Shown here: positions 1-9,214 of the stretch, piece by piece
Numbering within the stretch: position 1 is the stretch's first letter
Layout of the letters: each line of letters starts with the position of its first letter
Source: Saccoglossus kowalevskii
Taxonomy: Eukaryota > Hemichordata > Enteropneusta > Harrimaniidae
Direction: 5' to 3'
DNA length: 16,022 bases
Assembly: GCF_000003605.2 (NCBI RefSeq)
Contig: NW_003135354.1
Coordinates: 120,188-136,209, forward strand
Notes under the pieces: model-generated
What the model was told of the DNA's origin: nothing
Databases searched by the model: none
The model's input: only the letters and a program-made list of their open reading frames with translations
Position numbers and translations under genes: made by a program

Positions 1-1127
1 TTATAATAGAGAAGCTTAATATATACATCGTGCTCCATCTTCATCTTTTGAATATAAATCTCATTAAAAATTCGAAACAAAAATTAAACTCGGGCATGGA
101 GTGTTTTCAGTAATGAAAATAAAACTAATATCGGAGATCAAAAAGGGTGACTTGCTTTTCAAGTAAAATCTGGATTTAAATACAAATACATATGGTAACT
201 TAATGCGTCCAAACAATGTGTAGGTGCAACCTTTCCCGGTTACCGTGTCCGTTCATGTCGAGTACTAGTATACTCGACTCACGCAAGTCGAATGAACTAT
301 TATACACACAACACACAGCCGTCTGAAATTACAATGCCAGTCAATACAGATGACAATCTCTTAGTACAAGATAAGAAAGAAGGTTTGAATCGAACTCCTA
401 ATAATCACAGAGCACGGTGATGTAAAATTGTAAATTAGTTTTCGTGTATTCAAAGCGACTAGTAAGCGTCAATAATTAAAGAATTGCAGCTTATAGTCTA
501 AGACGTAATAACCACGCGCATGTTCTTTTCATTTGTGCCCACTTCGAAAAGATTTCGTATTGCTGAAAAATGTGACGTAATCTCGTCCGGTAGAACCAAA
601 TGAAAGTGAACAAAGGGGAGAACAGGAAAGTAATTTGACGGAATGTGTACAGCATTGTTATATGAATATATCCATGGTAACCATTTGAACGCCATATTTT
701 TCGACCAAACTTTTTTTCCTGTTGTTGGTATTATAATATTTCTATAATTTATTTTTGATACATATCTGCTTAAGTTTGCGTTTTCAGTTTCCTTCTAGTT
801 AATGGAAACACAATTCCAATAGAAATGTCAGAACCTCAAGAAATTCAAGATAAAAATCAACCACAACAACAAGTAAAGAGAAACGACGCTTAACTATACA
901 TTAGGATAAGTGCACGAATAGTGCAGTGTATTTGAGAAGTAAACCTCTTCCGTGATAAGGGTAGAACAACAATAGTATCCACATAGTATCGAATCGCGAC
1001 ACTGTCCTGGCGTGGAGAAAAAAATTCAAAGGACAGCTTAGTTTTGATTTACGAGCACTTCACCTTCATTTTCTACAAAATCTACTGGCGTCAGAAATTG
1101 CACGGCGTAAGGGGGGATGTCGAGTTA

Positions 1128-1139
1128 TGACGTCACGTG
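1128..1139. promoter_or_regulatory. Overlapping palindromic CRE and CACGTG E-box
   Basis: A perfect 8-bp cAMP-response element (TGACGTCA, 1128-1135) overlaps a perfect E-box (CACGTG, 1134-1139) by two bases. It lies in a locally GC- and CpG-richer patch (about 1090-1190, including GCTCGCGCGAC). The CRE binds CREB/ATF-type bZIP factors and CACGTG binds bHLH(-ZIP) factors. No TATA element or gene start is attached to it, so promoter or enhancer function is only inferred. Confidence 0.3.
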
Positions 1140-2216
1140 CCCTCGGATGATTAAAGATCGCTCGCGCGACTACCACGCACCGAGACTAATTCAACAAGGT
1201 GGAATACAATAGAATGACTTGTAATCGCATTACTACCGTATGAGTGCAAGCGAACATGAAGTTGAACTGAGGGACGAGAAATAGATGAATCAAGCTTAGT
1301 GAATCAAGGCACACATACGGTAACGGAATAGCCAATACGGTCACCATGACAACTCATTTCCAACGGAAATACCACTTGAGATGTGTGTTTTAATTCTGCT
1401 AAAAAAACGATAACAGTTTCATTATATACTACGTACGACCTTTGTGAATACATCCCCCCTTGCTAAGAGTGTGTTTGTACGTTATTTTTTGCGAGACATT
1501 CCCCGTGAACCACACGTCATTGATCGACAACGCTCCCAGCATGCGTCCGCCAGTTCACATGTCAACTCACACCTCGGGAGGTAGTAATGTTTAGAAAAGG
1601 ATAAAACTGGGCATTATATCTTTAAGCCCGGCATCATATGATAGACTGCTTTGGATATTGAAAATTAAAAGTGAATATGCATGCGAAAAAACCGTGACGT
1701 GCAAACATTTGTGACAAAATTTGAAAAAAAAAACGGTGGTGAAGCACTGTCAATGAGTTAAATGTGTGAGACAAGAAACATTCATGGCAAACATGGCATC
1801 ATTTTGCGTTCACGTACGTCCTGATAACGATCAATTTTGTTCTTAGCTGGAACGATCACTCCATTAATGGACGAAACAGCGTAAGTATATATAAATGCGA
1901 TGACCTTTCACCTTTAATATGTCACGCTGTATGCGTCAACTCGTGACAGAGTTATGTAAGACGGCGACGCACTAAAGAATCGCACACGGTGGTGTGGTGT
2001 GCGTGTACACATGGTCACTGTCGATCGATCTGTATTATCTCGCTGTGTATTGACAATTTACTCCGTAAATTCACCAAAGTATTGTTTATAACATGGCTGC
2101 TCTATATGATACAACGCCTAGCGATTCGGTATATCACATTTACTCGAAGATAACAGAAACTCGAGCCTAATCCAGTGTCCGAGGATGATATTTGGCTTAT
2201 AAGTGTTGGTCTAATC

Positions 2217-2287
2217 GATTGATTGATTGATTGATTGACTGATTTGTTGGTTAATTGACAGGCTGACTGACGGACTGACTGACTGAA
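2217..2287. repeat. GATT/GACT tetranucleotide microsatellite
   Basis: Five GATT units run in tandem (2217-2236), followed by GACT and GATT, a short interruption (2245-2260), and then GACT-type units (about 2262-2287). The mixed unit type and interruptions suggest an old, partly decayed array. It produces a spurious serine/asparagine/glutamine-rich frame on the minus strand. Confidence 0.9.
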
Positions 2288-4094
2288 CTGACCACGGAGA
2301 GTTGACATCAGTCATAGTGACCAATTAATACTAGATTAATATGAATTCAAATAAAAACAAAAGAAGGTCAGTAGTTACACGGCTAATGATAAGTCCCGGT
2401 GAAAGTTATAATCACGGACGTCAACAAGGAGTTTCCCCTGTCGACCATTTCTTAGTCATGAGTGTTAATAACTAAGCGTCGTGATTACTCGAACAACCGA
2501 GCTGACAAATCAGAGAAAATGTGACACGAATCAATTCTGCACCGATAAATATTTGAATATATACCGTGGACGCGAAAGTACGACCCACCCAGACAAATAT
2601 GTACTCTATAATTAGGTACTGGAGTACTCCTCAAATGTTTTATATCTTATACGATATGGGTTTAATGTTTCATGTTCCACGATGATATTATTCATTGGTG
2701 TTACGCTTTTTCTAAATTGCGGAAAAAAGGATACGACAACGGTTGTTCAGTGTATCTGCTACACGATTGATTCTTATCATCAGCTGATTTATCTATCGGC
2801 ACCTTTGAGCTGTTATTCACTTTCGAATACGCCATTACGAACACTGTCCTTTCATTCCTTCAAGCTCAGATAATGAATTCAAACTGAACCCGAACCATTC
2901 CTCCGAATAACCTTTCACACCGGAAATTCCTGATTTTAAGTTTAATCGACGCAAAATATGTACGGCCTTCAGAAATGAATTACTATAATAATATATTTTG
3001 TTTAAACATGCAAATTTACAAGTGGCCGGGAGGTATATCGGATTAACAACGATATATACGATATTATTTCGGATAATCCGCGCGGCTTTATTTAATATAA
3101 TGGCTGTACGATGCGATGTATAGTACAGACGACTCGTCTAAGTAAGATATGCGACTGGGGTTAAATTCATCTCTGATTTATGTGCATAAATAGAGAGCCA
3201 GCTACCTAACGCGATTACAAAAAGCAAATTGGAAAATAAATCAATTAATGTTTAAACCTAGCTTTTTTGGTCTCAGAGCAGGTGAAACAGAGTTTCAAAA
3301 ATTATAGGTTAATGTGAATGAAAAAATCTCCAAATAGACAACAACACTGATTGTGTGGGAGCGGAATGAGTCTGTATGACAGCGAAATTGAAATCTTCTA
3401 GTAGAATGATTCGGAGATTGCTAATAAGTTTGCCTCCCTTGTCTAATTCTGCTGATTATATACTCAATAAAGATTAACCTAAAGCCGAATGTGCAACGCG
3501 CATCGCATATTAAACAAATATCGCGAGTTATAGCCCCTTTCACGGTGTGTATAATGCCGTGGTTTAGTGCTGCCTCAAAATAACGACGACCACGTGCTGT
3601 TCTATGTCACGTATTAAACCACCTGTTGTCACATTACGTTAAAATTGTATCGATTTGTAACCTATATTTGTTGTTATAAATAATTGTTGTCCTCCTACCT
3701 CGATTAACTAAAGGCTGGCTTATTAACGTGTAATCGGCTGCGTTGAAGCTTATCAACCGACACACAGTTAGTTTCCAACAGAATTCTGACAGAGAACGCG
3801 GAAAACCGGACAAATAAATTGGGTCAACCAGTCGTTCACTAACATCGATGTCAAATGGCCGTTAGAAATATTCAATATTTATTTCGCTGTCATTTTACGA
3901 GCTGATTATTTATTTGGCAGTTCCCTTGTTGCAGGTGGTACTAATTATTGGCTAGTGCACATCATTTTTTTTATTTTGTGCATGTTTTCCGGAAGCTCTG
4001 CAGTTTCACCTTGTCAATTGGTTCATCACAGAGCGCATGTGTAGTGGAATTCCGTGTAAGTGAGTAAGATAGCTTAAAATTGAATGGTTTATGG

Positions 4095-4139
4095 ATTGGT
4101 TCACCTATCGCTGTCTCCTGTTGGCACGTGATTACGTCA
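4095..4139 (+). promoter_or_regulatory. Candidate upstream regulatory cluster of the receptor gene
   Basis: Within 45 bp there is an inverted CCAAT box (ATTGG, 4095-4099), a CACGTG E-box (4125-4130) and a CRE-like TTACGTCA (4132-4139), about 300 bp upstream of the receptor start codon. A further CRE half-site (CACGTCAC) lies near 4267. There is no clear TATA box at a proper distance. The motifs are real in the sequence; that they drive the receptor gene is inference from position. Confidence 0.35.
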
Positions 4140-4183
4140 GGTGGTGATCTCATGCCGATTTCGTACTACGAGGGTGCGTGGCG

Positions 4184-4243
4184 TTTTTTTTTTCTCTCTC
4201 TCGCATTTACATATTCTGAACTGCCACGTTCGCCTAATTACAG
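4184..4243 (+). other. Possible 3' splice site in the receptor 5' leader
   Basis: A strong pyrimidine tract (4184-4202, T-rich then CTCTCTCTC) is followed 40 bp later by a CAG ending at 4243 (context CTAATTACAG). This would fit an intron ending in the 5' UTR, a common arrangement for receptors with an intronless coding region. The gap between tract and AG is rather long and no donor can be assigned, so an unspliced leader is equally possible. Confidence 0.2.
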
Positions 4244-4282
4244 GCGAAGTGTTCTCTCGCTCGTTTCACGTCACAGCCACGA

Positions 4283-4384
4283 ATGGAATACCCTGCTGGG
4301 CGCATCTTCACTGACACGGTTACTAACTGTACGGCGAAGCCGACACCGCAACAGCAGCAGCCACAATCAGAAAATATTTCATGA
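4283..4384 (+). other. Upstream ORF 1 in the receptor leader (33 codons)
   Basis: A short frame starts at ATG 4283 and stops at TGA 4382-4384, 49 bp before the receptor ATG. It encodes 33 residues with a small glutamine/proline-rich patch (PTPQQQQPQ). Its start has G at +4 but C at -3, so initiation should be leaky. If the mature mRNA contains it, it would be expected to lower or condition translation of the receptor. The peptide resembles nothing I know. Its TGA overlaps the next upstream ATG (ATGA at 4381-4384). Confidence 0.35.
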
Positions 4385-4473
4385 GGGACGTTTTTTTAGC
4401 GGATCACGGGAGTCTCGCTTTTTATAAGGCGACATGGCTTACAACGACAGTTCGTCTATTATCATTAATATAA
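4381..4473 (+). other. Upstream ORF 2, overlapping the receptor start (30 codons)
   Basis: This frame begins at ATG 4381, within the ATGA that also ends upstream ORF 1, runs through the receptor start codon in the +1 frame and ends at TAA 4471-4473. It has a weak context (T at -3, A at +4). Ribosomes translating it would bypass the receptor start at 4434, so it could act as an inhibitory overlapping uORF. No conserved peptide is apparent. Confidence 0.3.
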
Positions 4474-5567
4474 CGGATGAGTATTTATCGTACCGGCCAC
4501 CGGAGTGGTTTTTCAGCTTGTTCGTCCCGCTGTTCTCTGGACTAGTGTGCATTACCGGTATTCCTGGCAATGGATTTGTCATGTTTATGCTACTGCGTTA
4601 CTCTGGGCTGAGAACCGTGCCCAACGTCTACATTTTCAACCTGGCTTTAGCCGATCTGATGTTTTTGTGCAGTTTGCCGTTTCTCGCCTACCTCAATTCG
4701 ACGTTTCAGTGGATTTTCGGCGGAATCATGTGTAAACTTGTACTCGGCATAGATGGGATGAACATGTTCACTGGTATTTACATTCTGACTGCTATGAGCG
4801 TTGATCGCTATTTGGCGATAGTGCACGGAATACGCTCGATGAAGTATCGAACGGTAAAGATGGCGAAATTTGTCAACTGTGCTATGTGGGCGCTCTCCGT
4901 AGCGGTAACATTACCTGTATGGATATACGCACAAGAATATGAAGGGGGTTGTGACATGTCACTACCCGATCACCTTGGAAAATCCTGGTTTATACTTTAC
5001 ACATTCGTATTGGGATTTATCGTGCCGGTATTTATAATAACTGGCTGCTATGTTTTTATTTCATATCACATTTTAACGACAGAAGGACCGAGGTCTGAGA
5101 ATAAACAAAAATCCATAACCGGTCAAAAAAAAGTGTTCGTCATGGTGGCGCTCGCTGTTGCTGTTTTCATTATATGTTGGTTGCCTTTTTACATTGTGCG
5201 ACTAGTATATATATTTGGTGTCTATAACAAAAAAGTCATTATACTTTTCTTCGTCAGCATGTGGATGGGGTACGCCAACAGTGCCCTCAACCCGCTTATA
5301 TATACGTACACGGGTGGCAACTTCCGCAGAAACTTTGCGAAGATGCGGAAGCGATCGTCGGGCAGCCGTAGGAGCTCATTCAGAAACTCTGACCGCCACA
5401 CGACGATACGGCGAGGCGACAAAATACAGTATACGAAACCGAACCGGACTAAACGTCGGAAGGTGAATCATAACCACGACGTCGACTACGATACGACATA
5501 CACGACGTGTGTCTACGTCCCAAACCACTCACGCGAAGTCATTACAGAGCTCGTATCCGTGATTTGA
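4434..5567 (+). CDS. Class A GPCR, somatostatin/opioid/allatostatin-C receptor-like (peptide receptor)
   Basis: Complete 377-residue seven-transmembrane receptor encoded in one exon. Helices lie at roughly 27-54, 63-86, 97-131, 141-166, 182-212, 232-260 and 267-290, followed by helix 8 (about 293-305). Rhodopsin-family landmarks are all present: N46 (1.50), D74 (2.50), DRY 124-126, W152 (4.50), P198 (5.50), CWLP 248-251 and NPLIY 286-290. C100 (TM3) and C173 (second extracellular loop) form the expected disulfide. N-glycosylation sequons occur at N4, N12 and N88. D107 (3.32), the MFTGIYILTAMSVDRYLAIVH stretch of TM3, YRT in loop 2 and YANSALNP in TM7 resemble somatostatin, opioid, melanin-concentrating-hormone and arthropod allatostatin-C receptors, so a peptide ligand and Gi/o coupling are inferred. 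The start has good context (G at -3 and +4), with an in-frame stop 6 bp upstream. Oddities are G132 where loop 2 normally has proline, R256 at 6.55, no palmitoylation cysteine after helix 8, a very basic tail, and a terminal SVI PDZ ligand. The exact ligand class is unresolved. Confidence 0.95.
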   Translation: MAYNDSSSIIINITDEYLSYRPPEWFFSLFVPLFSGLVCITGIPGNGFVMFMLLRYSGLRTVPNVYIFNLALADLMFLCSLPFLAYLNSTFQWIFGGIMCKLVLGIDGMNMFTGIYILTAMSVDRYLAIVHGIRSMKYRTVKMAKFVNCAMWALSVAVTLPVWIYAQEYEGGCDMSLPDHLGKSWFILYTFVLGFIVPVFIITGCYVFISYHILTTEGPRSENKQKSITGQKKVFVMVALAVAVFIICWLPFYIVRLVYIFGVYNKKVIILFFVSMWMGYANSALNPLIYTYTGGNFRRNFAKMRKRSSGSRRSSFRNSDRHTTIRRGDKIQYTKPNRTKRRKVNHNHDVDYDTTYTTCVYVPNHSREVITELVSVI

Positions 5568-6360
5568 TCCTTGATCATTATCGTTAAAATTACTTAATTA
5601 GTTTTTTCCAAGTAATTATTGGTCAAATGAAGACAGTGTGTAAACTTACGGGACGTTATCGGAGGAATCATTACCATTATCATTATCGTACAAACCTAAA
5701 AGACTACAGTATCCGCGTATCGTCATTAGCAATCTAGTGAAAAGTATACACAGCGGAATTGCACTGAGTGAAAAGGAATAGAAACACAGACATCAGACCA
5801 CAGAATAGATTACCATCTTTGTTACTCTGGTTAATATAAAGGTAATTACTTGAACTAATCCACAGAACCTCGTATCAACAATTTTATTGTTATTTGGGGA
5901 CCAATCTTGTTGCCATATGTACTTGTTTGTTATATTCCCCATGTTGGCAGTATACTCACGGCATTTACAACGCATCCAGGGAAATTAGACGTTATTTGTA
6001 ATCGGCTTAAAGAATGGAAAATTGAAATAGGCAGCTTCTGATCCAATTTGATCTGTGCTTGTTGCGCTCTAATGACGGTCCACATTATATAGCTATGCCA
6101 TCTTGTGTTGCATTCCAAAACAAATACAGTTAGTTGGTGCGCATTACTATGGAATGATATATTAATTTGAAATCTTGATTAGATGGTGCTTCCAGGATGT
6201 CATAAAGATCGCCAGTATTGATAAAAGGAATGTGCGTGACAGACTTAACATCACGGTGTCGTATCTTCGTATACATGATATCAACGGATCTAACGAATAA
6301 TTGAACTTCCAAGTAGAACCGTAAACATGTTACAGTACATGTGCTTAACAAATGTGAGGT

Positions 6361-6372
6361 GCCGCCCCGCCC
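6361..6372 (-). promoter_or_regulatory. Isolated GC box
   Basis: GCCGCCCCGCCC reads as GGGCGGGGCGGC on the minus strand, a classic Sp1/KLF-type GC box. It stands out in AT-rich surroundings. A moderately GC-rich patch (about 6361-6480) follows it. No gene start is visible nearby, so its role is unknown. Confidence 0.25.
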
Positions 6373-6655
6373 ACTTTTGTTGAGCAGTCACTCAGCACTG
6401 CAGTTAACGTCCATTCTCATTCAGCCCCCAGCCTCGTCCCACGACTTACAGTGGTGAAAGAATAGTGACTGACAGCGCTAGCACTGCTTGGTTCTAACAG
6501 TTTGCATTTTATCGTGGGTGGTTCTAGTGTCGTAGTAACTAGACCGAATGTAACTATTTTATGATGTTGACTTTCAGATCGTTATATTTGGCCTGTACAG
6601 AGGTACATGTTATTACATGTTGTCTATATGTACCATGCGATGTAGAATAGGGCAA

Positions 6656-6661
6656 AATAAA
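6656..6661 (+). terminator. Candidate poly(A) signal AATAAA
   Basis: This is the first canonical AATAAA hexamer found downstream of the receptor stop codon on the same strand. It is 1.1 kb from the stop and has no obvious GU-rich element after it. Chance occurrence is likely in sequence this AT-rich. Confidence 0.2.
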
Positions 6662-7895
6662 CTGAATAACGACACACGGGAACTTATTTCTCGCTATCGC
6701 TGTAAAACAAACCGTTATCGGATTGTTTCAACATTTAGCATGTTGGTAGTTCACAAGAAAGCATGGGGGCGTGGTGTTAAATTCTAAAGCTCCGATCCGG
6801 CTAACTAACATAGTGATCGTATTTCATGTTAATATCGTTTGAGGCCAGAGTGTATGGAAAATCTCGCCCATTTGTTATTTCGCTACTCTCTTTTTTCGCA
6901 AATATTGTCAATTCTGTAGACATTATATTATATAGTCATTTTCCACGAACTTCACATTATTTCCATGGCCTGGTCACGGTGCCCTCAACTTGGAGAACAC
7001 ATTGTGAATGTGTTGTTAATAAAAAAAAACAGTATATAAACGTATTTAGTAGTAATAGTTTTCACAGTGTGGTTATATAAAAAAGATCGATGGATTTCAA
7101 TATAAGAATTGGGGTCACGAGTGATGCCGTGGGCCGAAGTTTAATTATCATACCAACTAGATTTTTCCTTTAAAAAGTATTATTTACGCAAAAGCGTGCT
7201 TCTCTCTGCGCTATTATGTGTCTTATGTGTCTACCCTTTTTTCTGACTTAAATAAAATATAAAAAAATATTCCCTTAATGTTTCCCATCAGAAAAACTGA
7301 CCCTTTTGCATTTGATCGCATAATCATCACGGTGGTTGGAAGTTTTTCGTAGTGACTGATGTAGATTGTATACATATATCTTGATATATCTTCGCCCAAA
7401 CTCTTCAAATTGAATGGTAATGGGATCGAAGCGAGAGTCGAGGAAGACAGAAAGTATTTAGTGCACCATCCCTATTTGATAGCGATAGAAGATCGGTTAA
7501 TATTGGGCGAACTTCTTTCAGATTAGTTCATTTTTAGCGACACTTATAAAACCAACTTCTTCTACACAGGTGTTGTAAGTGGGATTCAGACTATGCCTAG
7601 TATTCAGCGAAGCAATATCAGCTCACAGGCTGCTCGTTTCAGACATTTTTTGTCGATTATTTTAATATGAGTTAAATCTTACATCAGCGAGTTATCGATT
7701 TGTTCCGCCAAATTAATGCACATCCATGTACCTATGGATATTACATCACTGATACTATAAGCACATGTAAATGGTCTAATAAAATAACGAATATCAAGTG
7801 ATTCACTGATTTTTACTTCTGAAAGTGTTTACATTGTTTAAATTGTTGTAAAAGCGTTCACAATTGGACGTACGCTAGTGATATAACAACAGGTT

Positions 7896-7911
7896 ACCTC
7901 CATGTGGAGGT
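7896..7911. repeat. Perfect 7-bp hairpin with 2-nt loop
   Basis: ACCTCCA (7896-7902) and TGGAGGT (7905-7911) are perfect reverse complements separated by TG. No function is evident and nothing resembling a known structured RNA surrounds it. Confidence 0.6.
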
Positions 7912-8414
7912 TGGCAATTATTACACTTCATTAAATGAATATTCAAATGAGATTGCAGATTATGTAAAAGCGTGTATGTGCATCGGCGATTATAATCCCT
8001 AACCTCACAGTGTATTAAATGCATAAACGCATGTTTGCTATTAAAAAATCCGTAAATCTACGATCAATTCTCAGTGTGCGTATTTTTTTTTCATGGACAG
8101 ATTTGTTTTGCAGCGAACCGGATATGGCACTAACCTCGCTTATATTCACCATTCACAAGATCACGTACTGTTAGCTTTAACCCTGGCTATTTGTGAAATC
8201 ACGCATTCAGTGTCCATGTAATTAGTGCCACAATGACAACTCTCATACACTCAGTCATATTTATACGCCGAGGAACGGAATCGTAGTCTAGAGCTGTACA
8301 ATGCAAATTGTGTTTGCATCGGTTGATAATTGTCAAGGAAAAAATCTTCTCTGTTTTATGTGACGTTATTTAATTTATTGCTATGTTTATGTATGTAGCA
8401 AAACAAGGAATAAT

Positions 8415-8437
8415 CATAGACCTTAGAAAGGTCTATG
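8415..8437. repeat. Perfect 10-bp hairpin with 3-nt loop
   Basis: CATAGACCTT (8415-8424) and AAGGTCTATG (8428-8437) are perfect reverse complements around the loop AGA. The same 8-bp direct repeat, GGAATAAT, flanks or abuts both sides (8407-8414 and 8437-8444). The arrangement may be the footprint of a replication-slippage or excision event. Whether it is transcribed cannot be judged. Confidence 0.75.
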
Positions 8438-9062
8438 GAATAATTGCTTCGGTAGGCGTCAATTATAGCAAATGGTTGATCATGTTTCAGTGACACACAT
8501 ACCGCGAGATATGTCCACCTTTAGCTATAAAAATATATACGAGAAATCAAACTGAACACGGTTTTATTCTTTGATGCGGTTAAAAAATTACTAGGAATTA
8601 ACAAAGTGAGTAGAAAATAGAATCACCGTAACGTTCAATATTGACTTTCCAGAGATATTACACACTAGTAAGGTCATTGTTATTAAGTAGAAAAAATATG
8701 TCTCGTTAATCTATTGGTGTATCTTGTCATTTTGGCGTGATTAAATGATATCCCCGTATTGTAGAGTTCAACTTTTTATCAATAATTTGATATGATATCG
8801 CTTCGTTCTTGCCATATGTTGGTAACTAGCGTACCTTCGATACGCCGCTTGATAACGCACAAATGCAATGTACGGGAGAATGAGCACTCACTTTTACAAG
8901 GCGTCAATTGTATCTGTAATACGCGCTCCGTGATTTGAACGCCATTAGCACGATTACACGTCTTCGTGCCGGCGTATCGAAATAGCGAGGTAATGATGAT
9001 TTTTTTTTATCGATGGTTGGCGCCATCGTTGATATATATTGACCAGGCATTAGTGTGTCGAC

Positions 9063-9214
9063 GCCCGCTGGAGAAACTAAAATACACGCAGTAGTCAATT
9101 CAATAACGTCAGTTGAATACTGACTTCATCGATAACCATATATTCAACTCACAGGTCAGAAATCAGTGCCCGCTGAGAAAAAAATTAAGTTGACACGGTA
9201 GATATCAATTCAAT
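9063..9214 (+). repeat. Diverged direct repeat pair
   Basis: Two related blocks, 9063-9104 and 9168-9214, both begin GCCCGCTG, continue with an A-rich tract and end with TCAATTCAAT. They differ by several small gaps and substitutions and lie about 105 bp apart. An old tandem duplication is the simplest reading, but the shared cores are short. Confidence 0.3.

Larger units (their letters stand above)
1..4079. other. Intergenic or intronic region, no gene recognised
   Basis: I see no convincing coding sequence on either strand. Open frames are 60-70 codons at most, AT-rich, and encode nothing I recognise; one of them (minus strand, around 2102-2308) is simply the translation of a microsatellite. 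No tRNA, rRNA or snRNA was recognised by eye. The stretch contains a CRE/E-box composite and a tetranucleotide repeat, listed separately. It could be intergenic DNA or part of a large intron of a gene lying outside the window; the sequence does not decide. Confidence 0.6.
5568..6661 (+). other. Probable 3' flank/UTR of the receptor gene
   Basis: AT-rich sequence with stops in all frames follows the receptor. A short stem (AATTACTT at 5588-5595 pairing with AAGTAATT at 5610-5617) lies just after the stop codon, and CATTAC/CATTATC-type short repeats occur around 5667-5690. The first canonical AATAAA that I find is at 6656-6661, almost 1.1 kb after the stop. A non-canonical signal closer to the gene may be used instead, so the true 3' end cannot be set. 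Confidence 0.3.

Noticed and set aside
370-420. Possible tRNA T-arm (GTTCGATTC read on the minus strand)
   Set aside because: The flanking bases do not form the required 5-bp T stem, and no matching D-arm or acceptor stem is visible.
2102-2308. Minus-strand frame rich in Ser, Asn and Gln
   Set aside because: It is the translation of the GATT/GACT microsatellite and has no other support.
4186-4243. Firm intron annotation in the 5' leader
   Set aside because: There is a pyrimidine tract and an AG, but the spacing is loose and no donor can be paired, so it is kept only as a low-confidence site.
4080-4427. 115-codon frame upstream of the receptor as a separate gene
   Set aside because: It lies over the probable promoter/leader with a pyrimidine tract translated as a run of Phe, Leu and Ser, has no recognisable domain, and stops just before the receptor ATG.
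4505-4735. 76-codon frame inside the receptor in another phase
   Set aside because: It is a shadow of the receptor coding sequence; so are the frames at 5215-5466 and 5222-5422 (minus).
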